Shown here in pieces: positions 46,801 through 56,272 of a DNA stretch of 64,000 nt (within the stretch, counting starts at the first letter, position 1; each line of letters starts with the position of its first letter). Made by a program: the position numbers and the translations under genes. Source of the stretch: Aegicerativicinus sediminis (GTDB taxonomy: Bacteria > Bacteroidota > Bacteroidia > Flavobacteriales > Flavobacteriaceae); assembly GCF_015476115.1 (NCBI RefSeq), contig NZ_CP064295.1, positions 1,420,001-1,484,000 on the forward strand. The letters are read 5' to 3'. Under the pieces are notes generated by a model that made no database searches, was not told the DNA's origin, and was given only the letters and a program-made list of their open reading frames with translations.

Positions 46801-46808
46801 CAAAAGTA
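46801..46808 (-). promoter_or_regulatory. Predicted -7 promoter element of hemA
   Basis: The minus strand reads TACTTTTG, an exact TAnnTTTG match, 27 bases ahead of the TTG start. No -33 TTTG at 19 bases, which would fit a promoter needing an activator. Confidence 0.5.
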
Positions 46809-46830
46809 TAAGTATCAAATTTTAAAAAAT

Positions 46831-46862
46831 AACGCTCAAGGAACAATTAGTATCGTTCAAAG
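46831..46862. promoter_or_regulatory. Two direct half-sites 21 bp apart, candidate AraC-family operator
   Basis: AACGCTCAAGG (46831) and ATCGTTCAAAG (46852) match at 8 of 11 positions and start 21 bases apart, two helical turns. This is the geometry of an AraC-type activator site. They lie between the divergent -7 elements of hemA and the araC-like gene. Confidence 0.45.
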
Positions 46863-46865
46863 TTT

Positions 46866-46899
46866 TTTGATATTACAAAGCAGAATGTCCGTATTTTTG
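46866..46899 (+). promoter_or_regulatory. Predicted promoter of the heme-locus AraC gene
   Basis: TTTG at 46866-46869 and TATTTTTG at 46892-46899, 22 bases apart. The -7 box is exact; the spacer is three bases longer than the usual 19. Confidence 0.45.
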
Positions 46900-46954
46900 C
46901 CGAATATGTATAGCCTTTTGCTAAATTTAAATAGAATCATTCTAAATAAAAGAC

Positions 46955-47845
46955 ATGCCCAAAGCTGAAAAAAATATCGCTCAAAGTCCGATGGAAGAGC
47001 TTTGGGTAGATAAAGATTTCTGTATCATAACTTATAAAAATGAAGGTTCTCAAATAGAAGTTCTTGAAAAAGAAATTGATAGCTCGTTTATACAATTTCA
47101 TTTCTGTCTAAAAGGGGAGTCCAAATTCATTTTTAATGAGGGCAGGTATGCCTTAGGACTTCATTCTGAAAATTCAATCCTACTTTACAATCCTCAGAGG
47201 GATCTTCCTTTGCATTTGCAGGTAGAGCCAAATAGTTGGATTGTGTCCTTGTTAATTTCAATCAAACAGTTTCACTCCTTATTTTCTAAAGAAGCCAATT
47301 ATATCACTTTTTTGAGTGAAGAAAATCGGCACAAAAAGTATTATAAGGATGGTATGATATCACCTTCCATGGCCATAGTTTTAAACCAAATCATCAATTT
47401 TAACCTGCATGATTCTATAAAGGATATTTATTTGAAGGGGAAGGCTTATGAATTGTTGGGGCTTTACTTCAATAAAACTGAAGATGCCAACATAGAGCAA
47501 TGTCCATTTTTGGTAGATGAAACAAATGTTCAGAAAATAAGAAAGGCTAAGGACATCATTATTCATCGCATGGCTGAACCGCCAGGCTTACAAGAGTTGG
47601 CAGACGAAATAGACCTTAGTTTGAAAAAATTAAAGGACGGTTTCAAGCAATTATATGGTGATTCGGTCTATAGTTTTTTGTTTGATTATAAAATGGAAGT
47701 TGCCCGAAAAATGCTTGAGAGTGGAGATAATAATGTAAATGAGGTAGGCTTGAAAATCGGGTATAGTACAGCTAGCCACTTTATTGCGGCATTCAAGAAA
47801 AAATATGGTATCACACCTAAAAAATATATTGTTTCAAAGTCTTAA
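46955..47845 (+). CDS. AraC-family transcriptional regulator of the heme locus
   Basis: The 296-residue protein has an N-terminal sensing domain (about 1-190, cupin-like strands such as FHFCLKGESKFIFNEGRY) and a C-terminal double helix-turn-helix (about 195-296) with LQELADEIDLSLKKLKDGFKQ and VGLKIGYSTASHFIAAFKKKYG. It is transcribed divergently from hemA and nine bases ahead of hemH. This context strongly suggests it controls heme synthesis. The ligand could be heme, an intermediate or iron, none shown by sequence. A direct-repeat candidate operator lies upstream. Confidence 0.88.
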   Translation: MPKAEKNIAQSPMEELWVDKDFCIITYKNEGSQIEVLEKEIDSSFIQFHFCLKGESKFIFNEGRYALGLHSENSILLYNPQRDLPLHLQVEPNSWIVSLLISIKQFHSLFSKEANYITFLSEENRHKKYYKDGMISPSMAIVLNQIINFNLHDSIKDIYLKGKAYELLGLYFNKTEDANIEQCPFLVDETNVQKIRKAKDIIIHRMAEPPGLQELADEIDLSLKKLKDGFKQLYGDSVYSFLFDYKMEVARKMLESGDNNVNEVGLKIGYSTASHFIAAFKKKYGITPKKYIVSKS

Positions 47846-47854
47846 AAATTGCAA

Positions 47855-48889
47855 ATGAAAAAGGGAGTTTTATTGGTCAATTTAGGATCTCCAGATAGCA
47901 CAGACCCTAAGGATGTAAAAAAATACTTGGATGAGTTTTTAATGGATGAGCGGGTGATAGACGTTCCATATTGGGCGAGGACACTGTTGGTCAGAGGCAT
48001 TATTTTAAATACTCGACCAAAAGCATCAGCTGAAGCCTATAAAAAGATATGGTGGGACGAAGGTTCTCCATTAATTGTTATTTCTGAACGTGTTCAAGAG
48101 AAAGTACAGAAATTGGTGGATTACCCTGTGGTTTTAGCCATGCGATATGGCAGTCTTAGCTTAGAAAAGGGATTGAAAGAATTGGCAGACCAAGGTGTTG
48201 ATGAGGTATTTTTGATGCCGCTCTATCCTCAATTTGCTATGGCAACTACCGAAACCATTTTGGTTAAAGTGGAAGAAATTAGGAAAAAGGATTATCCAAA
48301 TATGAAAATTAAGTCATTGGAGCCATTTTATAACCATCCTCAATACATCAAAATATTAAGTGAATCCATTAAATCTTATTTAGATAGTAAATTTTACGAC
48401 CACTTATTGTTTTCCTATCATGGAGTTCCTGAAAGGCACATAAAAAAACGAGACATTACTAAAAACCATTGTAAAATTGATGGGCAATGTTGTAAAACAC
48501 CTTCGGAAGCACATAAATTTTGCTATCGCCATCAATGTTATGAAGTAACTAGATTGGTAGGTGAATATTTAGGGTTAGAACCAGGCAGTTATTCCACGTC
48601 ATTTCAATCCCGTTTAGGTTTCGATCCATGGTTGCAGCCCTACACAGATCGAACAATCGAAAGACTGGGAAAGGAAGGCCTTAAAAATCTAGCCATTGTT
48701 ACTCCAGCGTTCGTCAGCGATTGTATTGAAACTTTGGAAGAAATTGCCATGGAAGGGCAAGAAATATTTCATGAAATGGGAGGCGAAAACTTTTATACCG
48801 TACCTTGTTTGAACGATTCGGATCCATGGTGCGAATTTTTGGCAAGTTTGATAAAGGAATGGTCCCATAAAAAAGAAATGGTTAGTTAG
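47855..48889 (+). CDS. hemH: Ferrochelatase
   Basis: The 344-residue enzyme has the iron-insertion histidine in LFSYHGVPERHI and the conserved acidic site in PAFVSDCIETLEEI. Four extra cysteines in CKIDGQCCKTPSEAH and CYRHQC hint at a 2Fe-2S cluster or metal site, as in some bacterial ferrochelatases. It inserts iron into protoporphyrin IX at the membrane surface. I chose the ATG at 47855 over the TTG at 47849. Its stop overlaps the MATE gene start by one base. Confidence 0.95.
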   Translation: MKKGVLLVNLGSPDSTDPKDVKKYLDEFLMDERVIDVPYWARTLLVRGIILNTRPKASAEAYKKIWWDEGSPLIVISERVQEKVQKLVDYPVVLAMRYGSLSLEKGLKELADQGVDEVFLMPLYPQFAMATTETILVKVEEIRKKDYPNMKIKSLEPFYNHPQYIKILSESIKSYLDSKFYDHLLFSYHGVPERHIKKRDITKNHCKIDGQCCKTPSEAHKFCYRHQCYEVTRLVGEYLGLEPGSYSTSFQSRLGFDPWLQPYTDRTIERLGKEGLKNLAIVTPAFVSDCIETLEEIAMEGQEIFHEMGGENFYTVPCLNDSDPWCEFLASLIKEWSHKKEMVS

Positions 48890-50238
48890 TGGCAAAAGTT
48901 TCCGCGAAAGATTTAGGCGAACAACCCATAGGAAAATTATTGGTGAGACAGGCAGTTCCGGCATCCATTGGGATACTGGTAATGTCTTTAAACATACTTA
49001 TTGATACTATCTTCGTAGGCAACTGGATTGGGCCTATAGCTATTGCTGCAATTAATGTAGTACTACCCGTTTCCTTTTTTATTGCAGCTTTGGGTATGGC
49101 TATTGGTATTGGAGGTTCTTCCATAATTTCTAGGGCCCTTGGAGCTGATAATTATGAGAAAGCCAAAAAGGTTTTCGGCAATCAATTAACGCTCACCTTA
49201 TTATTTACCGTTACCCTTGCTTCAATTGGATTGGTATATGTCGACTCTATTATTCCGGCATTTGGTGGAAAAGGTGATATTTTCGATCCAGCCAAAATAT
49301 ATTATGTAATAGTACTATACGGGGTTCCATTCTTAGGCTTGTGTATGATGGGTAACACAGTTATTCGTGCTGAAGGGAAACCCAAATTTGCAATGTATGC
49401 AATGTTAATACCTTCTGTAGGAAATTTGATTTTAGATTATCTATTTATCAATGTATTTGATTGGGGTATGGAAGGTGCAGCCTGGGCCACAACAGGATCA
49501 TATTTGTTATGTTTTGTTTTCATTTTATGGTTTTTCCTTTCTGGTCGCTCTGAACTGAAGATCAATTCAAAACATTTTATGCTTTCTTCTGAAGTTGTAT
49601 CAGAAATAGGGTCTTTAGGTTTTGTTACTCTAGCAAGGCAGGCAGTTGTTAGTATTACATATTTGTTAGTAAATAATATACTATTTCATCTTGGAGGGGA
49701 AATCTCAGTTACGGTTTACGCGATCATTGGTCGTATGTTAATGTTTGCTCTGTTTCCTGTATTTGGTATAACACAAGGTTTTCTGCCAATTGCAGGTTTT
49801 AATTATGGAGCAGCATTATATCCGAGGGTTAGAAAAAGTATCAATACTGCCATTATTTATGCGTCTTTATTGGCGTTTATGGTATTTATATTGCTCATGA
49901 TTTTCCCTCATACAATAACACGTTTGTTTACCGATAACAAAGAGGTTCTTTCAGAAACTCCTACAGCTATGAGGTGGGTTTTTGCAGCTACCCCTATAAT
50001 TGCGCTTCAATTGATAGGTTCTGCGTATTTCCAAGCAATTGGAAAGGCCATTCCCGCTTTATTGCTAACATTGACCAGACAAGGATTTTTCTTTATACCA
50101 TTAGTGCTAATACTTCCAAGAATCTACGGGGAAATAGGTGTTTGGATCTCCTTCCCGATTTCCGATTTACTTGCTACCTTAGTGACAGCGTATTTTCTAA
50201 ACCGAGAAATTCGAAAAACCTTAAAATATTCAACTTAA
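48889..50238 (+). CDS. MATE-family efflux transporter
   Basis: The 449-residue protein has twelve hydrophobic segments and the MATE hallmarks LLVRQAVPASIGIL at the start and GFLPIAGFNYGA in the second half. MATE pumps exchange cations for sodium or protons to export drugs or metabolites. The GTG start overlaps the hemH stop by one base, so translation is coupled. A role in exporting porphyrin or heme is an inference from that link; general drug efflux is the alternative. Confidence 0.87.
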   Translation: MAKVSAKDLGEQPIGKLLVRQAVPASIGILVMSLNILIDTIFVGNWIGPIAIAAINVVLPVSFFIAALGMAIGIGGSSIISRALGADNYEKAKKVFGNQLTLTLLFTVTLASIGLVYVDSIIPAFGGKGDIFDPAKIYYVIVLYGVPFLGLCMMGNTVIRAEGKPKFAMYAMLIPSVGNLILDYLFINVFDWGMEGAAWATTGSYLLCFVFILWFFLSGRSELKINSKHFMLSSEVVSEIGSLGFVTLARQAVVSITYLLVNNILFHLGGEISVTVYAIIGRMLMFALFPVFGITQGFLPIAGFNYGAALYPRVRKSINTAIIYASLLAFMVFILLMIFPHTITRLFTDNKEVLSETPTAMRWVFAATPIIALQLIGSAYFQAIGKAIPALLLTLTRQGFFFIPLVLILPRIYGEIGVWISFPISDLLATLVTAYFLNREIRKTLKYST

Positions 50239-50271
50239 TCAATCTTGAATTACACTAAAACCAAAATTCAA

Positions 50272-53200
50272 ATGAATACCATTTTCAAAACCCTTATTCT
50301 TTGTTTTTTCATTGTTTCATTTTCCGTTGTGGGGCAATCAAGAAAGAAAACTGCGTCCCAACCCGAATCTAAAGAACCATTATATGAAGCCTTGGAATAC
50401 CGATTAATTGGTCCGTTTCGTGGTGGCCGTTCGGCAGCCGTAACTGGAGTGGAAGGAGAGTCCAATCTGTTTTATTTTGGTTCTACTGGGGGAGGTGTTT
50501 GGCGTACTACCGATGGTGGCCGTTCGTGGGATAATATTTCAGACGGATACTTTGGTGGTAGTATAGGTTCAGTGGAAGTAGCGCCTAGTGATCATAATGT
50601 TATTTATGTTGGTGGAGGCGAAAAAACAGTAAGGGGAAATGTCTCTTCTGGATATGGAATTTTTAAAACAGTTGATGCAGGTAAAACATGGACTTCAATG
50701 GGATTAGAAAATTCTAGACATATCCCAAGAATACAAGTTCACCCTAGAGATTTCAATACTGTTTATGCTGCTGTATTGGGGAATATTTACAAGCCAACAC
50801 AGGATAGAGGGGTATATAAAAGTAACGATGGAGGCAAAACCTGGAAAAAGGTATTATATGTAAACGACCAAGCAGGTGCTGTAGATTTAATACTCGATCC
50901 AAACAATCCAAGAATTATTTATGCCTCCACTTGGAGGGTTCAACGTACGCCCTATAGTTTAAGTAGTGGAGGGGATGGGTCAGCATTATGGAAAAGTACC
51001 GATTCTGGGGAAACATGGAGTGAGATTTCAAAAAATGAGGGATTTCCTAAAGATACTTTGGGGATTATTGGCGTAACTGTCTCTCCTAAAAATTCAGATA
51101 GAGTTTGGGCCATAGTAGAAAATAAGGAAAAAGGTGGCGTTTACAGAAGTGATGATGGTGGTAAAACATGGCAACATATCAATGACGACCGTAGCTTACG
51201 TCAGAGAGCATGGTATTATACTCGTATCTATGCAGATACTCAAGATGAAGATGTTGTATATGTAATGAATGTATCTTACCATAAATCTAAGGATGGTGGT
51301 AAAACATTCAGTAGAAGTAATGCGCCACATGGAGATCATCACGATTTATGGATTGCCCCAGAGAATCCTAATAGAATGATAATTGCAGATGATGGAGGGG
51401 CGCAAATTTCCTATGATGGAGGAGAAACTTGGAGTACCTACCACAATCAACCAACAGCACAATTTTATAGGGTTACAACGGACAACGCTTTCCCTTATAG
51501 GATTTATGCCGCACAACAAGACAATTCAACAATTCGAATAAATCACCGCAGTGATGGTTATGCTATTACAGAAGATGATTGGGAATCGACTGCAGGAGGA
51601 GAATCCGCCCATATTACTGTAGATCCTACAAATGACGATATTGTTTATGGAGGCAGTTATGGAGGTTTTCTAACACGTGTAAATCACAAAACTGGCTCGA
51701 CGAGAGCAGTAAATGTATGGCCAGACAACCCTATGGGTTATGGGGCAGAAGGCATGAAATATCGCTTTCAATGGAATTTCCCTATTATGTTTAGCAAGCA
51801 TGATCCTAAAAAATTATACACTTTTAGCAACCACGTGCATCTTACTACAAATGAAGGTCAAAGTTGGAAATTGCTCAGTGATGATCTTACCAGAAATGAT
51901 CCAGAAAAGCTAAAGTCATCTGGCGGTCCAATTACCCAAGATAATACTGGCGTTGAATATTATGCTACCATTTTTGCGGCCAATGAAAGTCCATTGAATG
52001 AAGGATTGTTGTGGGTAGGAAGTGATGATGGGTTAATTCATGTTACCAAAAATGGCGGTGAGACTTGGACCAATGCTACCCCTAAAGGAATGCCAGAATG
52101 GAGTATGATTAACAGTATTGAGCCAAGCGCTTTCGATGAAGGTACCTGCTATGTTGCAGCAACCCGATATAAGTTGGGTGATTTTAAGCCTTATTTATAT
52201 AAAACGACAGACTACGGCCAAAGTTGGCAATTAATTACCGATGGCATAGACAATGAACATTTTACCCGAGTTTTAAGAGAAGATCCTAACCAAAAAGGAT
52301 TGTTATATGCGGGTACCGAATCAGGTATGTACATTTCATTTAATGATGGCAAAAACTGGGACAGTTTTCAATTGAATTTGCCAATAGTCCCCATAACAGA
52401 TTTGTGTATAAAAGATAATGATCTCATAGTGGCAACTCAAGGAAGGAGCCTTTGGATTATTGATGATCTGACGGTATTGCATCAGCTTGGGAATAAAAAA
52501 ATAGGAGAGACATCTTTGTTTGTTCCTCAAAAAACCTATCGAACAAAGGGGGGTTCCGGTAGAGGTGCTTCAAATACCAATGGTCAAAATCATCCAGCTG
52601 GTGTTATGACCTATTACTATTTACCGCAGGTAAACGAAAAAGACAGCATTTCTTTAACCTATCTTACTAAGACAGGGGATACTATTAAAACCTATAGCAA
52701 TTTTTCAAAAGAGAATAAATTGGAACCAAAGAAAGGGAGTAATCGATTTGTTTGGGATACTGAATATAAAGGAGCCACGGACTTTCCAGGTATGATTTTA
52801 TGGTGGGGAAATCTTTCAGGGGCTAGGGCTGTTCCTGGTAATTACAAAGTGAGTTTGAACGTGAATGGAACTACACAGACAGAATCTTTTGAGATCGTTG
52901 CAGATCCTCGATCGGAAATGAGTGTAGCAGATATGCAAAAGCAATTCGATTTTGTTAAAGATGTCAACAATACGGTAGATAAGGCGCATAAGGCAATTAA
53001 AAAAATTAAAAATATAAATACCCAGTTGACGGAGTTTAGTAAGCAGTATAAAGACAATTCCAACACAAAAGAGCTAGTAGAAAAGGCAAAAACCTTAAAG
53101 GAAAAATTCACCGAGGTTGAGGAAGCTCTATATCAAACTAAAAATAGAAGTAACCAAGATCCATTGAATTTTCCGATTAAACTCACCAATAAGTTGGCCC

Positions 53201-53388
53201 ATTTAAATAGTCTTGTTACCATTGATGATTTTCCGCCAACGGATCAGGATATAGCCGTTAAAAATGAATTAACCGCTAAGATTAATAAACAGCTAGATGT
53301 ATTTAACGAGCTGATTTCTCAGGAGATTAAAGAGTTTAATTCTGAATTTAATAAGTTAAATCTCAATTATCTTTTTGTTGAAGATTAA
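50272..53388 (+). CDS. Large secreted beta-propeller protein with Asp-box repeats (Vps10/sortilin-like)
   Basis: The 1038-residue protein has a signal peptide (about 1-23) and many Asp-box repeats such as STDSGETW, SNDGGKTW and SYDGGETW, which form two multi-bladed propellers (about 40-730). After a beta-sandwich-like region, a helical charged C-terminus follows (about 890-1038). The layout is that of Vps10/glycosyl-hydrolase-like proteins frequent in Bacteroidota. Enzyme activity is unproven. I see no type IX secretion tail. The ATG at 50272 starts the signal peptide; an in-frame TTG at 50245 precedes it. Confidence 0.85.
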   Translation: MNTIFKTLILCFFIVSFSVVGQSRKKTASQPESKEPLYEALEYRLIGPFRGGRSAAVTGVEGESNLFYFGSTGGGVWRTTDGGRSWDNISDGYFGGSIGSVEVAPSDHNVIYVGGGEKTVRGNVSSGYGIFKTVDAGKTWTSMGLENSRHIPRIQVHPRDFNTVYAAVLGNIYKPTQDRGVYKSNDGGKTWKKVLYVNDQAGAVDLILDPNNPRIIYASTWRVQRTPYSLSSGGDGSALWKSTDSGETWSEISKNEGFPKDTLGIIGVTVSPKNSDRVWAIVENKEKGGVYRSDDGGKTWQHINDDRSLRQRAWYYTRIYADTQDEDVVYVMNVSYHKSKDGGKTFSRSNAPHGDHHDLWIAPENPNRMIIADDGGAQISYDGGETWSTYHNQPTAQFYRVTTDNAFPYRIYAAQQDNSTIRINHRSDGYAITEDDWESTAGGESAHITVDPTNDDIVYGGSYGGFLTRVNHKTGSTRAVNVWPDNPMGYGAEGMKYRFQWNFPIMFSKHDPKKLYTFSNHVHLTTNEGQSWKLLSDDLTRNDPEKLKSSGGPITQDNTGVEYYATIFAANESPLNEGLLWVGSDDGLIHVTKNGGETWTNATPKGMPEWSMINSIEPSAFDEGTCYVAATRYKLGDFKPYLYKTTDYGQSWQLITDGIDNEHFTRVLREDPNQKGLLYAGTESGMYISFNDGKNWDSFQLNLPIVPITDLCIKDNDLIVATQGRSLWIIDDLTVLHQLGNKKIGETSLFVPQKTYRTKGGSGRGASNTNGQNHPAGVMTYYYLPQVNEKDSISLTYLTKTGDTIKTYSNFSKENKLEPKKGSNRFVWDTEYKGATDFPGMILWWGNLSGARAVPGNYKVSLNVNGTTQTESFEIVADPRSEMSVADMQKQFDFVKDVNNTVDKAHKAIKKIKNINTQLTEFSKQYKDNSNTKELVEKAKTLKEKFTEVEEALYQTKNRSNQDPLNFPIKLTNKLAHLNSLVTIDDFPPTDQDIAVKNELTAKINKQLDVFNELISQEIKEFNSEFNKLNLNYLFVED

Positions 53389-53415
53389 AATTTTTAATCA
53401 GGGAAGTCACAATTC

Positions 53416-53967
53416 ATGTCGGAGTATTATAATTACATTAAAGCCATACACCTCATTTTTGTTGTAACATGGTTTGCAGGTCTATTTTATATTCCTAGAC
53501 TGTTTGTTTACCAAATAGAGGCATTTGATAAGCCATCTCCTGACAAGGAAATTTTAGGAGCACAATTAAAATTGATGGCAAGGCGTCTTTGGCATATTAT
53601 CACATGGCCATCCGCCATTTTGGCGACCGTTTTTGGTCTATGGTTGTTAGTAATAATTCCAGGTTGGCTCAATCAAGGGTGGATGCAAATAAAATTGGTC
53701 TTTGTGGTACTTCTTATTATTTATCATATTAAAACCCATATAATGTTTAAGGAACTACAACAGGATAAGGTTAACTATAGTAGTAATTTTATGCGTCTTT
53801 GGAACGAAGGCGCTACCATAGTTTTATTTGCTGTAGTATTCTTAGTGATTTTAAAAAGTACCATAGGTTGGGTTTTTGGGGTTTTTGGATTACTTGGTCT
53901 AATGGTCTTTTTGATACTTGGATTTAAACTTTATAAGCGGCTTAGAAGTAAAAATCCAAATTTGTAA
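53416..53967 (+). CDS. hemJ: Protoporphyrinogen IX oxidase HemJ
   Basis: The 183-residue membrane protein has about four to five helices and the HemJ pattern: KAIHLIFVVTWFAGLFYIP at the start with a conserved His, LWHIITWPSA, the conserved Lys in MQIKLV, and RLWNEGATIVLF. HemJ oxidises protoporphyrinogen IX to protoporphyrin IX, probably passing electrons to the respiratory chain. It replaces HemG and HemY here. Its place near hemH and hemA supports the call against the copper-resistance CopD family, to which it is distantly similar. Confidence 0.9.
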   Translation: MSEYYNYIKAIHLIFVVTWFAGLFYIPRLFVYQIEAFDKPSPDKEILGAQLKLMARRLWHIITWPSAILATVFGLWLLVIIPGWLNQGWMQIKLVFVVLLIIYHIKTHIMFKELQQDKVNYSSNFMRLWNEGATIVLFAVVFLVILKSTIGWVFGVFGLLGLMVFLILGFKLYKRLRSKNPNL

Positions 53968-54016
53968 AAGTGGTTGGCGTGATAATTGCTAGATTTAAGC
54001 AACAATAAAGCGGTAA

Positions 54017-55486
54017 ATGTTGGTCAATAAAATGTCTTTACGGGTTAGGATTTTCTTATCCATGATTTTATTGATCATTATTGCCTCAGTACTTATTGCG
54101 GGTGTCACTATTTACCAATATAATGAGGAGGCCTACGATTACCACAAAGAGCGTCTTGAGCGAAAAGAGGAAAATATTCGGCAGAGTATATACTATACCT
54201 TAAAAGAAACCACCTGGCCGCCAACCGCAGAAAATATTCCTCTAATTTTTAAGGATGAGATTTATAAAATAGCTGAAATCCATAAACTTCAAATAAATCT
54301 ATACGACTTAGATGGGGAACTTCTTAAATCTTCAAGAGCCAATATTTCTAACGACACAATAAACAAATGTTTGCCTGCTGAGGTATTAAATGCGTTGGCA
54401 AATACGGTTGAACATCGCTACGTGGAGAAAAATGAATTAAATGGAGAAACCTATCAATCCTCATATACGTATGTAACGGACAACAAGTTTAAGCGATTGG
54501 CTATTCTCAATCTGCCTTATTTGGAAAATGATAATTTCCTTCAGAAGGAATTAAACGAATTCTTAAAGAGGCTTTTTTACGCGTACATTGTAATGATAAT
54601 TGTAGCGGTAGTTACTGCCTTTTATTTATCCAAATACATTACGCTCTCTTTAAAAACTATCAGTGATAAAATAAACGCAACTAGATTGGAGAAACGAAAC
54701 CAAAAAATCACCATAAATTCTAGTAGCGAGGAGATAAATACCCTTGTTAAGTCATATAATAGCATGATCGATGAACTGGAAGAGAGTGCAATAAAACTTG
54801 CCACCAACGAAAGGGAACGGGCCTGGAGAGAAATGGCAAAACAAGTTGCGCACGAGATTAAGAATCCGTTGACGCCTATGCGGCTTAGTGTTCAGAGTTT
54901 TCAGAGAAAATTTGATCCGGAAGATCCTGAAATAGAAAATAAGGTAAATGATTTTAGTAAGACTTTAATTCAACAGATTGACACCATGAGTTCTATTGCT
55001 TCGGCTTTTTCCAATTTTGCGGAAATGCCGGCACAAAAGAATGAAACCTTAAATGTGGTGAAAATTGTGAAGTTGGCATTGGATATATTCAATGAGGATT
55101 ATATCGAATTCCTGTCAGAAAAAGAGGAAATAGTCGCCAAGTTCGATCGCACTCAACTAATAAGGGTGGTTACCAATTTGGTTAAAAATGGTATACAGGC
55201 AATACCTGCAGACCATATTCGTCCGCCAAAAATTGTTGTTCAAGTTTCAGAGCTTGGAGATAATGTGCGTATCGAAGTTTCAGATAATGGTCTTGGTATT
55301 TCAGATGAAAACAAGGAGAAGATATTCGAGCCGAAATTTACCACCAAAACCAGTGGAATGGGCCTAGGTTTGGCTATGGTAAAGAACATAGTGGAAACTT
55401 ATCAAGGCATAATATCATTTACAACACAAAAAGGGAAAGGTACCGTATTCTCTGTAATCTTCCCTAAAGCAATCCATAATACTTAA
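54017..55486 (+). CDS. NtrY-like sensor histidine kinase
   Basis: The 489-residue protein has a membrane helix (about 10-30), an extracytoplasmic segment of about 150 residues, a second helix (about 185-207) and a HAMP linker. The phosphoacceptor His279 is in [12 protein letters not shown], and the ATPase domain has [31 protein letters not shown] and [13 protein letters not shown]. The NPLTP box is typical of NtrY-type kinases. No response regulator lies next to it, so it is an orphan in the window. A second in-frame ATG at 54032 is an alternative start. Confidence 0.9.
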   Translation: MLVNKMSLRVRIFLSMILLIIIASVLIAGVTIYQYNEEAYDYHKERLERKEENIRQSIYYTLKETTWPPTAENIPLIFKDEIYKIAEIHKLQINLYDLDGELLKSSRANISNDTINKCLPAEVLNALANTVEHRYVEKNELNGETYQSSYTYVTDNKFKRLAILNLPYLENDNFLQKELNEFLKRLFYAYIVMIIVAVVTAFYLSKYITLSLKTISDKINATRLEKRNQKITINSSSEEINTLVKSYNSMIDELEESAIKLATNERERAWREMAKQVAHEIKNPLTPMRLSVQSFQRKFDPEDPEIENKVNDFSKTLIQQIDTMSSIASAFSNFAEMPAQKNETLNVVKIVKLALDIFNEDYIEFLSEKEEIVAKFDRTQLIRVVTNLVKNGIQAIPADHIRPPKIVVQVSELGDNVRIEVSDNGLGISDENKEKIFEPKFTTKTSGMGLGLAMVKNIVETYQGIISFTTQKGKGTVFSVIFPKAIHNT

Positions 55487-55489
55487 AAC

Positions 55490-56272
55490 ATGAGTTACAG
55501 TAATATTTTATTAGAAGAAGTTAATGGCATCGGCACGATTAAGATTAATCGGCCTAAAAAATTAAATGCCTTAAATGTGGAAACTATTAGGGAATTGCAT
55601 GAGGCGTTCAAGTATTGTAATGACAAAAAAAGCATTACTGTGATTATATTAATTGGGGAAGGTGAAAAGGCCTTTGTGGCGGGTGCAGATATTAGTGAGT
55701 TTGCCCATTATGATGTGGAAAAAGGAACCCAGCTTTCTGCTAAAGGACAAAAGTTGCTTTTCGATTATGTTGAGCAATTAAGTACTCCTGTTATTTGCTG
55801 TATTAATGGATTTGCACTCGGGGGTGGATTAGAGTTGGCAATGTCTTGCCACATTCGTTTGGCGAGTACAAATGCCAAAATGGGACTTCCAGAGACATCA
55901 CTTGGAGTAATACCCGGTTACGGTGGTACTCAAAGATTAACCCAGTTGGTTGGTAAGGGAAGAGCCTTAGAAATGATTTTAACTGCCGGCATGATCGATT
56001 CTAATCAGGCATTAACATATGGTTTAGTGAATCATGTAACTACTTTGGAAGAATTACAACCACTTGCTGAAAAAATTGCCTCCAAAATTCAAAATAATTC
56101 GCCATCCGCCATAGCTTCGGCAATAAGGGCAGTAAATGCTGGACAGGATAAATCGCTTAATGGTTATGAAGTGGAAATTTCTGAATTTGGTAAATGCTTT
56201 GGAACTGAAGATTTTAAGGAAGGCACCACTGCATTCTTAGAAAAGAGGAAGGCCAAATTCAATGGAAATTAA
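55490..56272 (+). CDS. Enoyl-CoA hydratase/isomerase family protein
   Basis: The 260-residue protein has the crotonase fold with oxyanion-hole segments AFVAGADISEF and INGFALGGGLELAMS, and both catalytic glutamates are in place around LPETSLGVIPGYGGTQRL. This suits hydration of short-chain enoyl-CoA in beta-oxidation or related routes. It lies three bases after the histidine kinase gene. The stop abuts the convergent YceI-like gene stop. Confidence 0.93.
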   Translation: MSYSNILLEEVNGIGTIKINRPKKLNALNVETIRELHEAFKYCNDKKSITVIILIGEGEKAFVAGADISEFAHYDVEKGTQLSAKGQKLLFDYVEQLSTPVICCINGFALGGGLELAMSCHIRLASTNAKMGLPETSLGVIPGYGGTQRLTQLVGKGRALEMILTAGMIDSNQALTYGLVNHVTTLEELQPLAEKIASKIQNNSPSAIASAIRAVNAGQDKSLNGYEVEISEFGKCFGTEDFKEGTTAFLEKRKAKFNGN

